Shown: one piece after another, positions 1 through 9,428 of the stretch
Numbering within the stretch: position 1 is the first letter of the stretch
Layout: every line of letters starts with the position of its first letter
Origin: an uncultured Chloroflexota bacterium
Lineage (GTDB): Bacteria; Chloroflexota; Dehalococcoidia; Lucifugimonadales; UBA1127
Reading direction: 5' to 3'
Assembly (NCBI GenBank): GCA_913045315.1
Contig: CAJWQJ010000004.1
Span: forward strand, 68,348-115,116
Length of the DNA: 46,769 nt
Program-made: the position numbers and the translations under genes
The notes under the pieces: generated by a model
Told to the model about the DNA's origin: nothing
Databases searched by the model: none
Seen by the model: only the letters and a program-made list of their open reading frames with translations

Positions 1-1
1 A

Positions 2-3000
2 CGCCCAATGGTTCAACTTGATGGAGGAAGATTCGCTACTAGTGACTTAAATGACTTATACAGAAGAGTCATCAATAGAAATAATCGACTTAGAAGACTT
101 CTTGAATTAGAGGCCCCCGAAGTAATTGTTCGTAACGAAAAGCGCATGCTTCAGGAAGCAGTAGACGCTTTAATAGACAATGGTCGGAGAGGAAGAGCAA
201 TATCAGGAACCCATAATCACAAATTAAAGTCATTATCAGATTTACTAAGAGGAAAACAAGGAAGATTTCGACAAAATTTACTTGGGAAAAGAGTTGATTA
301 TTCTGGAAGGTCCGTAATCGTAGCAGGGCCTGAATTGAGATTAGATCAATGTGGTTTACCCAAAAAAATGGCTTTAGAATTATTCAAACCATTTGTAATG
401 CAACGCTTAGTACTTGACGGTATTGCCCACAACATAAAAAGTGCGAAACGCGTCATTGAAGAAATGCACCCAGAAGTTTGGGATATCTTAGAAGATGTAA
501 CAAAGGACAGACCTGTATTGCTTAATCGTGCCCCAACCCTTCATAGGCTAGGATTGCAAGCTTTTATGCCCGTATTGATTGAGGGTAGTGCAATCCAAGT
601 TCACCCACTAGTATGCACAGCTTTTAATGCTGACTTCGATGGTGATCAAATGGCTGTCCACGTTCCCTTATCAGGTAAAGCAGTTCTTGAAACAAAAGAA
701 TTGATGCTAGCAGTAAATAACATGTTATCTCCAGCTTCTGGGGATCCTTTGGTTGCTCCTACTCTAGATATTGTAATGGGTTGTTACTATCTGACTCAAG
801 AAGAAGAATCCAACTCAGCAATAAAATTGTTTGGATCAATTCATGAAGCAGATATGGCACATGAACTTGGAATCATTAATCTGCAAGAAAAAATTCAGGT
901 TATAGCTGAACAACCTAATTCAGAATCTATAATCTATAACACAACTGCTGGAAGGCTTAAATTTCGCGAGATACTTTCAGAAGAATTAGCATTTATCGAA
1001 GAGAACTGGAACAAACTTATGGACAAGAGTACCCTTAAAGATCTAGTGGTCGAAAATTATAAACTTTTGGGAAATCAAGCTACTGCTAAATTACTAGACA
1101 ACATGAAAAGACTGGGATACCACTACGCTACAATATCTGGAATTACTATAGGAATCAATGATTTGGAAGTTCCAGATTCTAAAGCACAAGTAGTCCAGAA
1201 TGCTGATCAGCAAATCTTACAATTAGGTGAGGATTATCAAAGAGGTCTCGTCAACGACCCCGAAAGGCATGAGCAAGCTGTTAAAATCTGGTCAAAAGCA
1301 AGTGATGATATAAAGGAACTTGTTGAGGAGGCTCTTCCAACATTCGGTGGAGTAGCTTTAATGGCTAGATCAGGTGCAAAAGGAAATATTTCTCAAATAA
1401 CTCAAATGGCTGGAATGCGTGGATTAATGTCTGATCCTAAGGGTCAATTAATAGAAGTACCGGTAAAGTCCAGCTTCCGGGAGGGATTGAGTGTGCTAGA
1501 ATATTTCATTTCTACACATGGTGCACGAAAAGGTTTAGCAGATACTGCTCTTCGAACAGCTGACAGTGGTTACCTGACACGAAGAATGATTGACGTAGCT
1601 CAAGACGTAATCGCATCAGCAGAAGATTGTGAAACGATAATGGGAATATGGATCAGCCATAACATAGACAAAGAGCGAAATAATTTAAATGCTCCCTTTG
1701 GCGAACGGCTTATAGGAAGATATATTGCTGCTCCGATTGCTCACCCTGAAACAGGAGAAATTATATTTGAAAGAAACACCCCAATCAAAGAGCAAAGCGA
1801 AATTGAATTAATACTCGATGCTGGCATTCAAGATGTTTATGTTCGATCAATGCTTACCTGTGAATCCATAAAAGGAATCTGCCAGTTTTGCTATGGCATA
1901 ATGCCTGCAACTGGAGAAATAATATCACTTGGCGAAGCAGCAGGAATTATTGCTGCCCAAAGTATCGGTGAACCAGGAACACAACTTACCATGAGAACAT
2001 TTCACACAGGTGGAGTAGCTGGTATTGACATCACAAGCGGCATACCTAGAGTAGAAGAGTTATTTGAAGCAAGAAAACCTAAAAATCCTGCTATCTTAGC
2101 TGAAATTAACGGAACAATTGAAGATATTTCGCAGACTCCAGAAGGTCAGATAATTACATTGGTAAACACGGAGGAATTCCGCGAAATACTTAATATTCCA
2201 AAAGGGTATGAGATAGTAGTTAAAGATAATGATTTAGTAGAAGCTGGTTCAGTTGTAGCTAAATTTAAAATTAAAAAAGCTAGGAAAACTAAAAAGGATG
2301 AAGAGGAAGGAAATGTTGAGGGCAATCCTGACGATTTAATTTCTAGAATGGCTGGAAAAATTCAGGTTTCCAAAGGCCAAATTTCTGTAATATGGGATGA
2401 GCAAGAAATTAAAAGGTACGTTGCTTCTCCAATTGCATATGTCACAGTAAAAGTAGACGAACAAGTAGTTGCTGGCCAAGAATTAACTGCTGGTTTAAAG
2501 GATCCGCATGATCTGCTTAGAATTCTAGGAAAAGAAGCAGTTCAGGAATACATACTTGAAGAAGTCCAGCGTGTATATAGAACTCAAGGCGTAGGAATAA
2601 ATGATAAACATATAGAAGCAATAATCAGACAAATGCTTAGAAAAATTCGCATCGAATTGCAAGGTGATACTGAGTTGCTACCAGGCGAATCAGTTGATAA
2701 AGTTTTTTTTGATCAAAGTAATAGAAAAACTCTTGCTGAAGGAGGAGAACCAGCAAGAGGATCTGCATTACTGCTAGGAATAACTCGAGCATCATTGAGC
2801 ACAGAAAGCTTCCTAGCTGCAGCATCATTTCAGGAAACTACAAGGGTATTAACTGAAGCTGCTATTAATGGGGCTGTTGATCGATTAACAGGGCTCAAAG
2901 AAAATGTAATAATTGGAAGACTTATCCCAACAAGAACTGACATTGACTTTACAACTGACTTACCTTTTATTAGCGAAAGTGATACATCTGGAATTACAGA

Positions 3001-3130
3001 TGGAATAGATAGTATTTTTGAAGAAGATGATGACGAACTCGCTTCGGTTTTTGCTGTTGATCTAATAAATCTTGGAGGAACAGAACAGGATTCATCCAAT
3101 GAAACACCTGCTGAAGAAGCCGAAGAATAA
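2..3130 (+). CDS. rpoC: RNA polymerase beta' subunit, 3' part (5' truncated by window)
   Basis: Catalytic largest subunit of RNA polymerase. The reading frame is open to the window edge, and the bases before the ATG at 8 encode Arg-Pro as in the family (RP[LM]VxLDGGRF), so this ATG is internal and the N-terminal clamp and first zinc site lie upstream. Numbering from that Met, the catalytic Mg-binding NADFDGD is at residues 207-213. The second zinc site is complete: Cys541, Cys618, Cys625 and Cys628. The bridge-helix region ([16 protein letters not shown]) and trigger loop ([13 protein letters not shown], about 655-668) are intact. A short Lys/Glu-rich insert near 758-775 and an acidic C-terminal tail are lineage-specific. 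It is followed after 21 bases by the DRTGG protein on the same strand, probably co-transcribed. Confidence 0.98.
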   Translation, partial: RPMVQLDGGRFATSDLNDLYRRVINRNNRLRRLLELEAPEVIVRNEKRMLQEAVDALIDNGRRGRAISGTHNHKLKSLSDLLRGKQGRFRQNLLGKRVDYSGRSVIVAGPELRLDQCGLPKKMALELFKPFVMQRLVLDGIAHNIKSAKRVIEEMHPEVWDILEDVTKDRPVLLNRAPTLHRLGLQAFMPVLIEGSAIQVHPLVCTAFNADFDGDQMAVHVPLSGKAVLETKELMLAVNNMLSPASGDPLVAPTLDIVMGCYYLTQEEESNSAIKLFGSIHEADMAHELGIINLQEKIQVIAEQPNSESIIYNTTAGRLKFREILSEELAFIEENWNKLMDKSTLKDLVVENYKLLGNQATAKLLDNMKRLGYHYATISGITIGINDLEVPDSKAQVVQNADQQILQLGEDYQRGLVNDPERHEQAVKIWSKASDDIKELVEEALPTFGGVALMARSGAKGNISQITQMAGMRGLMSDPKGQLIEVPVKSSFREGLSVLEYFISTHGARKGLADTALRTADSGYLTRRMIDVAQDVIASAEDCETIMGIWISHNIDKERNNLNAPFGERLIGRYIAAPIAHPETGEIIFERNTPIKEQSEIELILDAGIQDVYVRSMLTCESIKGICQFCYGIMPATGEIISLGEAAGIIAAQSIGEPGTQLTMRTFHTGGVAGIDITSGIPRVEELFEARKPKNPAILAEINGTIEDISQTPEGQIITLVNTEEFREILNIPKGYEIVVKDNDLVEAGSVVAKFKIKKARKTKKDEEEGNVEGNPDDLISRMAGKIQVSKGQISVIWDEQEIKRYVASPIAYVTVKVDEQVVAGQELTAGLKDPHDLLRILGKEAVQEYILEEVQRVYRTQGVGINDKHIEAIIRQMLRKIRIELQGDTELLPGESVDKVFFDQSNRKTLAEGGEPARGSALLLGITRASLSTESFLAAASFQETTRVLTEAAINGAVDRLTGLKENVIIGRLIPTRTDIDFTTDLPFISESDTSGITDGIDSIFEEDDDELASVFAVDLINLGGTEQDSSNETPAEEAEE

Positions 3131-3151
3131 AAACCACTCGGAGTTGATAAA

Positions 3152-4192
3152 GTGACTATATTTTATATAGCTGGATCAGGAATAAAACCTGGCAAGACTT
3201 CATTTGCGTCGAGTTTCAGAACTTATCTTTCAAAAAATGAAAAAAAAGTAAACATTCTAAAGCCTTTTACTTTTTTTTCACAAAGTAGTGATCCAGATAT
3301 GAATTATCTTTCAAGAAATAATTCTAATACAAATTTATCTTATGAACCTTTAGTGCTTTCCCAAGAATTAGAAATTACTGAAGAAATGATTAGTAAGGTA
3401 TCAGATATAATTAAACTCTCATCAGATAATGCTGACCATACAATTATAGAAGGTATAAATGAATTTGAAGAAAATACTTCTAGTTCCCCTATACCTTTAT
3501 TAATAGATAAACTAAATGCAAAAGTTATACTAATTATCAGGGGCTCTGAAAATATTGATCTGAATTTAATTGAAAACACCATTTCTGTATATAGGAATAA
3601 TATTAAATTAATACTTATTAATCGAACTCCAAAATATATGATCCCCACAGTAAAAAATTCTTTTATCGAAAATAGTCAAATTCAATACTATGACCTTCCA
3701 ATAGATATAATCCCAGAAGATCGAACAATGTTATCACCATCAGTAAGCGAAATTGGATCATTCTTGAATGCAAAATTTCCTATAAACGATGATATATCTG
3801 AATTAATAGAAAAACTTAACACCCCTATTGAATATTTCATGATAGGTGGTTGGTCTTTAGACAGTGGAATCCATGTATTTTCCAAGAGAAACAATAAAGC
3901 AGTTATAGTAAAAGGAGATAGACCAGATCTTCAAATGGCTGCATTAGAGACTTCCACCTCATGCTTGATTCTTACAAATGGACAAGAACCGATACAATAT
4001 GTTGTGCAACATGCTATAAAAAAACAAATTCCAATCCTTGCTGTTGATGAATCAACTCAAGAAATTATGAACAATATTAATGAATTTCCTTGGGAAAATA
4101 CTGAAATGACGAATATTAAATCTATCCAATTTGGTAATCTCCTAGAAAAATATTGCCAAGAAACATCATTAGCTACAATATTAGAGAATTAA
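3152..4192 (+). CDS. BioD-like P-loop / DRTGG-domain protein (Pta N-terminal-like)
   Basis: A 346-residue protein resembling the N-terminal, non-catalytic half of long phosphotransacetylases: a dethiobiotin-synthetase-like P-loop domain followed by a DRTGG domain. The Walker A (GSGIKPGKTS, residues 8-17) has the G-x5-GKT spacing of BioD. The DRTGG-type part includes GDRPDLQMAALETSTSCLIL near 255-275. No acetyl/butyryl-transferase domain follows, so it is probably a nucleotide-binding regulatory or sensing protein rather than an enzyme of acetate metabolism. The start is GTG, supported by CGGAG about 8 bases upstream; a Met is not available nearby. It sits 21 bases behind rpoC and 24 bases before the amidohydrolase. 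Its precise role is unknown. Confidence 0.75.
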   Translation: MTIFYIAGSGIKPGKTSFASSFRTYLSKNEKKVNILKPFTFFSQSSDPDMNYLSRNNSNTNLSYEPLVLSQELEITEEMISKVSDIIKLSSDNADHTIIEGINEFEENTSSSPIPLLIDKLNAKVILIIRGSENIDLNLIENTISVYRNNIKLILINRTPKYMIPTVKNSFIENSQIQYYDLPIDIIPEDRTMLSPSVSEIGSFLNAKFPINDDISELIEKLNTPIEYFMIGGWSLDSGIHVFSKRNNKAVIVKGDRPDLQMAALETSTSCLILTNGQEPIQYVVQHAIKKQIPILAVDESTQEIMNNINEFPWENTEMTNIKSIQFGNLLEKYCQETSLATILEN

Positions 4193-4216
4193 ACATATTT
4201 TCAGGGATTAACAATA

Positions 4217-5065
4217 TTGCTTATAGATTCTCATGTTCATGTATTTCCAAAAAGCTTTGAAGAGAGCCGAAATGATCTCATTAAAAAAGATTCGACTTTC
4301 AGAGAAATGTACACCAACACTAAATCGACCCTTTCAACATCAGAAAATCTACTCCATTCTATGGATGTAAACAATATAGACTTTTCAATAATTACAAGTA
4401 TCGGTTGGGAAAATTATGAAATTGCGAAAGAAGCAAATAACTACCTACTCAATTCCGCTAAAAAACATTCGGATCGTTTAGGAGCATTTGTTGGAATCAA
4501 CCCTAATTGGGGAGATCTCGCTATAGAAGAAATTAAACGTTGCATTGACCAAGGAGCTATTGGTATAGGGGAAATGCATCCTGATACACAAAAATTTAAA
4601 TTAGATGATAGTAAATTACTATCTCCATTAATGAATCTAGCAAAGAAAAACAATCTCATAATACTTATTCATTCTTCAGAACCACTTGGACGAAAATATC
4701 CCGGAAAAGGAAAAGTTGAACCAAAAAAAATTTTAGCTTTCTCTAAATTATTCCCGGAAAACAAAATCATAGCCGCTCACTGGGGAGGAGGATTGCCTTT
4801 TTATTATCTTCTTAAAGAATTGAAAAGCTCTCCACCAAAACTTTATTTTGATACAGCAGCAACCAATCTTTTATATTCAAAAGAAATATTCGAAATCATC
4901 ATCAATATCATAGGCTCAGATAATATATTATTTGGTTCAGATTTCCCTTTGGTGAAGCAAGAAAAAATTATTACCCTCGTTAAAGATTCCAAAATTAGTA
5001 AAATTGCAAAAAGTAAACTCCTTGGAGAAAACGCAAAGCAATTATTAAAAATATCGAAAATATAA
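4217..5065 (+). CDS. Amidohydrolase-2 family metal-dependent hydrolase
   Basis: A 282-residue TIM-barrel metal hydrolase of the amidohydrolase-2 (ACMSD/TatD-like) group. Metal-ligand motifs occur in the expected order: DSHVHVFP at the N-terminus (HxH), IHSSEP (barrel His), AAHWGGG (second His) and FGSDFPL (catalytic Asp). The GEMHPD loop replaces the Lys/Glu bridging position of some relatives. The start is TTG at 4217, preceded by AGGGA; it places the HxH motif six residues in, as is usual, and no ATG lies upstream in frame without loss of this fit. The substrate cannot be read from the sequence. It follows the DRTGG gene by 24 bases, probably in the same transcript. Confidence 0.85.
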   Translation: MLIDSHVHVFPKSFEESRNDLIKKDSTFREMYTNTKSTLSTSENLLHSMDVNNIDFSIITSIGWENYEIAKEANNYLLNSAKKHSDRLGAFVGINPNWGDLAIEEIKRCIDQGAIGIGEMHPDTQKFKLDDSKLLSPLMNLAKKNNLIILIHSSEPLGRKYPGKGKVEPKKILAFSKLFPENKIIAAHWGGGLPFYYLLKELKSSPPKLYFDTAATNLLYSKEIFEIIINIIGSDNILFGSDFPLVKQEKIITLVKDSKISKIAKSKLLGENAKQLLKISKI

Positions 5066-5122
5066 ATATTAATTATTAGGCATCTTACAATCTTATGAAT
5101 GAAGATTTTTTAAATGTTGTCG

Positions 5123-5152
5123 TTGAAAACGCTTTGAAGTTCATGGTATAAT
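5123..5152 (+). promoter_or_regulatory. Sigma70-type promoter for the zinc-ribbon gene
   Basis: TTGAAA (5123-5128), an 18-base spacer and a perfect TATAAT (5147-5152) lie 45 bases before the TTG start at 5197. The expected start site near 5159 gives a leader of about 40 bases that carries AGGAGGA (5181-5187). It starts a new transcription unit after the amidohydrolase gene. Confidence 0.75.
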
Positions 5153-5196
5153 TTATTTATAACGATTTTCGATTTTTTCCAGGAGGACATACAATT

Positions 5197-5400
5197 TTGG
5201 ATATGCCACGTTGTTCACAATGCTCAGAAGGAGATCTAGTTCCCCTTTCTGATTTCGGTAGTCAAGGTGCTCCGATTCATTACAAAGCATGGGTATGCAC
5301 AAATATGCAATGCGGTTTTAACATAAAAATTAGAAACGGTGACGTTCATGTAAATGAACCGATCACTGACGGTGCGAGTTACACAGCTCGAGTAAGATAA
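5197..5400 (+). CDS. Small zinc-ribbon protein
   Basis: A 67-residue soluble protein with two CxxC-type knuckles: CSQC at residues 6-9, and CTNMQC near 34-39 (Cx4C rather than Cx2C). This suggests a single structural zinc ribbon. There is no signal peptide or membrane segment. The TTG at 5197 is preferred because AGGAGG (5181-5186) stands 10 bases ahead of it; the in-frame ATG at 5203 would be 16 bases away. The very good promoter and ribosome-binding site suggest strong expression. Function is unknown; it might contact nucleic acid or another protein. It is followed after 91 bases by the sortase gene. Confidence 0.8.
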   Translation: MDMPRCSQCSEGDLVPLSDFGSQGAPIHYKAWVCTNMQCGFNIKIRNGDVHVNEPITDGASYTARVR

Positions 5401-5447
5401 TAATCTATCAAAAGAAATTTTCATCTCTAGTCGCAATAATATTTGCT

Positions 5448-5476
5448 TAAGAATTAATTTATCTGATCAATTCTTA
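5448..5476. repeat. Inverted repeat between zinc-ribbon and sortase genes
   Basis: TAAGAATT (5448-5455) and AATTCTTA (5469-5476) form a perfect 8-base-pair stem around a 13-base loop. It is AT-rich, lacks a following T-run, and so is not a convincing terminator. It lies 16 bases before the sortase ATG and could shape the leader of the sortase message. Confidence 0.4.
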
Positions 5477-5491
5477 CCCTAGGCGTTTCAA

Positions 5492-6244
5492 ATGGTTAAT
5501 TATGCACAAAAGTTTATTACCAATGTTGGGAAAAGAACGCTTATCATCAGTTTAATCCTAATCCTCACAGGATTAGGATTAATTTTATACGCGGAAATAA
5601 GCAAAAATTCTATAGAAACAATACCTTCAGAAGATTTCTCTACTTACAATGAAAAAAATACATACTCTAACGATCTGAATTTAGACGATGAACATGCAAA
5701 TTCAAATGTTCAGGATATAAACGATTTAAATCAATTGGTTTCACAGTTTTCCAACCCAAAAGATTTAAATATTCCTTCCAAAGATTTCGATATACCCATC
5801 AATATTGAAATCCCAGCAATAAATCTTAATAGCGAAATTATGCAATTGAAAATAGTAGACATTGGAGAATCTAGTCAATACGAAACCCCTAATAATGTTG
5901 TCGGTCATATCCCAACTAGCTCAAACCCAGGAGAAGCTGGAAGTATATGGTTATTTGGTCATCTTGAAAGTCCAATAAGAAATGAAGGGTCAGTATTTTC
6001 TCGACTACCAGAAATTCATGATCTCATCAAAAATGGAAATATCATTCACATTATCCTAAAAACTAATAATGCGAACTTTCTTTACGAGATTAACGATTTT
6101 TCAGTAATTCCTGAAGAAAACTTAATTATAAATGACTCTGAAAAAAGTTCTTTATTTCTTGTAACTTGTTGGCCGAAGTTTGTATACGATGAAAGGATTA
6201 TAGTAGGATCAGTATTGGTGGGAGTTCAATTAGAAGAAAATTAA
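5492..6244 (+). CDS. Sortase (class E/D-like transpeptidase)
   Basis: A 250-residue membrane-anchored sortase. One N-terminal transmembrane segment (about residues 17-35) is followed by a polar linker and the sortase beta-barrel. The expected catalytic residues are visible: His in LFGHLES, Cys in LVTCWP, and Arg in DERIIVGSVL close to the C-terminus. The LVTCWP form of the TLxTC motif fits class E/D-like sortases of Gram-positive and Chloroflexota-type bacteria. It would cut a sorting motif of a secreted protein and transfer it to a wall or surface acceptor. No LPxTG-like substrate is encoded in the window. The ATG has only a weak ribosome-binding site. A 14-base-pair perfect hairpin lies inside codons 21-31. 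It is followed after 40 bases by ileS. Confidence 0.85.
   Translation: MVNYAQKFITNVGKRTLIISLILILTGLGLILYAEISKNSIETIPSEDFSTYNEKNTYSNDLNLDDEHANSNVQDINDLNQLVSQFSNPKDLNIPSKDFDIPINIEIPAINLNSEIMQLKIVDIGESSQYETPNNVVGHIPTSSNPGEAGSIWLFGHLESPIRNEGSVFSRLPEIHDLIKNGNIIHIILKTNNANFLYEINDFSVIPEENLIINDSEKSSLFLVTCWPKFVYDERIIVGSVLVGVQLEEN
5552..5582 (+). repeat. Perfect 14-bp hairpin inside the sortase coding region
   Basis: The left arm at 5552-5565 and the right arm at 5569-5582 are exact reverse complements, separated by only CAC. The hairpin encodes the core of the transmembrane helix (the LILILTGLGLIL stretch) and is followed by ATTTTAT. In the message it would be a stable stem about 60 bases after the start codon. 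Confidence 0.8.
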
Positions 6245-6284
6245 TTATTACTATTTGTTAATAAATACAAATCTAGGAGCCTAA

Positions 6285-9200
6285 ATGCCTGTTTTCAAAC
6301 CTATAGATACTAAAATTGCCTTTTCTGAAATGGAACAAGAAATATTACATTTATGGAATGCGAAGGATATTATTAAAAAATATCTTAATCGTAACAATCA
6401 GAGTAGTCAGCGCTTTTCATTTATTGATGGCCCAATTACAGCTAACAACCCAATGGGAGTCCATCATGCTTGGGGAAGAACATATAAAGATATAATACAA
6501 CGCTATAAAACAATGAAAGGTTTTAAGCAACGTTATCAAAACGGTTTTGATGGCCAAGGGCTCTGGATCGAAGTAGAAGTTGAAAAAGAACTAGGATTTC
6601 GTTCAAAACGAAATATTGAAGAATTTGGTGTAGATAAGTTTGTAGAACTTTGCAAAGAAAGAGTACTAAAGTTTTCAAAAATACAAACTGATCAATCCTT
6701 GCGTCTTGGCTATTGGATGGATTGGGAAAATTCATATCACACGATGTCGGATGAAAATAATTATAGTATATGGAATTTTTTAAAAATATGTCACGAAAAA
6801 AATTGGCTTTATGAAGGAACGGACGTGATGCCATGGTGCCCACGATGTGGAACTGGAATCTCAGAACATGAAATTGTTACAGATGGCTATCGAGATATTA
6901 CACACCAAGCAGTATTCGTAGAATTCCCTCTTGAAAAAAATGCAAATGAAGCTCTACTTATTTGGACTACAACTCCATGGACTTTGTCTGCAAATATTGC
7001 CGCAGCAGTAAATCCAGAAATTAAATATGTCAAAGTGAAAAGCAATCAAAAAATTTATTACTTAGCAAAAAATAAGATTGATATTATAAAAGATCCTTAT
7101 GAAATTATATCTGAATTATCTGGGAATGATCTCATAGGAATAAGTTACACAGGACCGTTTGATGAATTGCCAGTTCAGGAAGGTATCAAACATAAAGTAA
7201 TTTCTTGGGAAGAGGTTTCTGATACTGAAGGTACAGGTATTGTGCATATTGCTACTGGAGCTGGTAAAGAAGACTTCTTATTGGGCAAAGAAAATGATCT
7301 TCCTACAATTGCTCCACTTGATGAATCAGGATACTTCATAGATGGATTCGATTGGCTTACCAACAAAAATGTTTCGGAAGTAAATTCTGATATCTTCAAT
7401 AATTTATCTAATAAAGGTTTGTTATACAAAATTGAAGACTATCTTCATCGATACCCGGTATGTTGGAGATGCGAAACTGAACTAGTATTTCGATTGGTCA
7501 ATGAATGGTTTATTTCCATGGATGAATTAAGAATATTAATTGCAAATGTTACAAGTAAAATCCAATGGATACCTGATTTTGGACTAAAAAGAGAATTAGA
7601 TTGGCTAAACAACATGGATGATTGGATGATCTCAAAGAAACGTTACTGGGGATTAGCACTTCCGATATATAAATGCAATGATTGTAACAATTTTGAGGTA
7701 ATAGGAAGTAAAAAAGAACTAGAAGAAAGATCAATAAGTGGGTGGAGTTCCTTCGAAGGACATTCCCCACATAAACCTTGGATTGACAAAGTTAAAATTA
7801 AATGTCTGAATTGCAACAATGAAATATCAAGAATAAAGGATGTCGGGAACCCTTGGCTTGATGCAGGAATTGTACCTTATTCAACCTTAAAGTATGGAAC
7901 TGACAAGGATTATTGGAATGAATGGTTTCCTGCTGACTGGATATCTGAAAGTTTTCCTGGGCAATTTAGGAACTGGTTTTACTCTTTATTAACAATGTCC
8001 ACAGTTTTAGAAAATACTCAACCAACAGAATGTATCTTTGGATATGCATTAATGCGAGATGAAAATGGCGAAGAGATGCATAAAAGTAGAGGGAATGCTA
8101 TATGGTTTGATGATGCTGCAGAAGATATTGGGGCAGATATTATGCGTTGGTTATTTTCAAATCATAACCCCTCTTTAAATCTTAATTTCGGACACTCAAT
8201 CGCAAATGAAGTTAAGAGACAATTTTTTATCCCACTATGGAATACTTACAATTTCTTCGCCACATATGCATCTTTAGATGAATTCAATCCTAATGAAAAT
8301 CAATTGACGGAACCTATTCAATCAATAGATAAATGGATCCTTTCTGAATTAAATACTTTAATCAGAAACATAACAAATGATATGGACAATTACGATCTTT
8401 CTGCACCAAGTAAACGTATTGAGGAATTTACAGACATACTTTCAAATTGGTATGTTCGAAGAAGCAGAAGGAGATTTTGGAAAAGTGAAAATGATACTGA
8501 TAAATACAATGCTTATAGCACTCTATTTATTTGTTTATCAACCTTGACGAAATTGTTATCTCCATTCGTCCCATTTACTGCAGAAACCATCTACCAAAAT
8601 CTGGTTGTACCCTCGAACAAGAATTCCCCACTTAGCGTACACCTTACAGAATTTCCAGAATCGGATGAAACAAAAATAGATATAAATCTTAGCAACTCAA
8701 TGAATGCTGTGATGAAGATAGTCAATCTAGGGAGATCAGCAAGAAATAAATCCGGAATCAGAATCAGACAACCTTTATCAAAAATTTCGATATATACAGA
8801 TTCCAATAAAATTGGAGATTCTGATGACCTTAGAAATCAAATACTTGAAGAACTTAACATTAAAGAAATAGAAGCCTTGGAAATAAATAAAGCTTCAGAA
8901 TTAGCTACCCTTCACTTGAACAACTCAATATTAGGTCCAAAGTATGAAGAAAAATTCGCAGAAATTATGAATGCATTCACCAAAGAAGAAAATGCAAAGT
9001 TGGTAAAAGAATTTCTTTCAAATGGAAAAATTATGATTAATAATATTTCTATCGAATCAAATGAATTAGAACTACGAGCCAAACAATTAGATGATAATGC
9101 TGTTGTAATAGATAATAATTATATTATCTCTATAAATACACATCTTTCAGAAGATTTAATGAAAGAAGGATGGGCAAGGGAATTAGTTCATGCAATCCAA

Positions 9201-9428
9201 AATATGCGTAAATCAGCAGGTTTAAATATCGAAGACCGGATTTCCATAACCTACAAAGGAGAAGGTTATCCTGTATCAATTCTTGAAAACGATAATTTGT
9301 CTGAATACATTAAAAATGAAACTTTAGCTATGCAATTAGAAAAAGGTGATCCATCACAATCAAATTATTTTGAAACGATTTCCGTTAACAAGGCCGACCT
9401 AAATATTGGAATTAATTCTCTTTCATAG
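6285..9428 (+). CDS. ileS: Isoleucyl-tRNA synthetase
   Basis: A 1047-residue class I synthetase charging tRNA-Ile. The editing-domain motif WTTTPWTL and the zinc-region motif RYPVCWRCETELVFR are IleRS-type; valyl enzymes have TTRPET instead. The two signature motifs are unusual: the HIGH region reads MGVHHAWGR (57-65) and the KMSKS region reads EMHKSRGN (597-604), and the usual DVWFDSG reads GNPWLDAG. An extra Cys-rich insert (YKCNDCNN ... KCLNCNN) lies between them. The anticodon-binding helical domain and a long C-terminal domain follow. The start ATG has TAGGAG five bases upstream. Its stop codon directly abuts the dnaE stop codon on the other strand. Confidence 0.93.
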   Translation: MPVFKPIDTKIAFSEMEQEILHLWNAKDIIKKYLNRNNQSSQRFSFIDGPITANNPMGVHHAWGRTYKDIIQRYKTMKGFKQRYQNGFDGQGLWIEVEVEKELGFRSKRNIEEFGVDKFVELCKERVLKFSKIQTDQSLRLGYWMDWENSYHTMSDENNYSIWNFLKICHEKNWLYEGTDVMPWCPRCGTGISEHEIVTDGYRDITHQAVFVEFPLEKNANEALLIWTTTPWTLSANIAAAVNPEIKYVKVKSNQKIYYLAKNKIDIIKDPYEIISELSGNDLIGISYTGPFDELPVQEGIKHKVISWEEVSDTEGTGIVHIATGAGKEDFLLGKENDLPTIAPLDESGYFIDGFDWLTNKNVSEVNSDIFNNLSNKGLLYKIEDYLHRYPVCWRCETELVFRLVNEWFISMDELRILIANVTSKIQWIPDFGLKRELDWLNNMDDWMISKKRYWGLALPIYKCNDCNNFEVIGSKKELEERSISGWSSFEGHSPHKPWIDKVKIKCLNCNNEISRIKDVGNPWLDAGIVPYSTLKYGTDKDYWNEWFPADWISESFPGQFRNWFYSLLTMSTVLENTQPTECIFGYALMRDENGEEMHKSRGNAIWFDDAAEDIGADIMRWLFSNHNPSLNLNFGHSIANEVKRQFFIPLWNTYNFFATYASLDEFNPNENQLTEPIQSIDKWILSELNTLIRNITNDMDNYDLSAPSKRIEEFTDILSNWYVRRSRRRFWKSENDTDKYNAYSTLFICLSTLTKLLSPFVPFTAETIYQNLVVPSNKNSPLSVHLTEFPESDETKIDINLSNSMNAVMKIVNLGRSARNKSGIRIRQPLSKISIYTDSNKIGDSDDLRNQILEELNIKEIEALEINKASELATLHLNNSILGPKYEEKFAEIMNAFTKEENAKLVKEFLSNGKIMINNISIESNELELRAKQLDDNAVVIDNNYIISINTHLSEDLMKEGWARELVHAIQNMRKSAGLNIEDRISITYKGEGYPVSILENDNLSEYIKNETLAMQLEKGDPSQSNYFETISVNKADLNIGINSLS

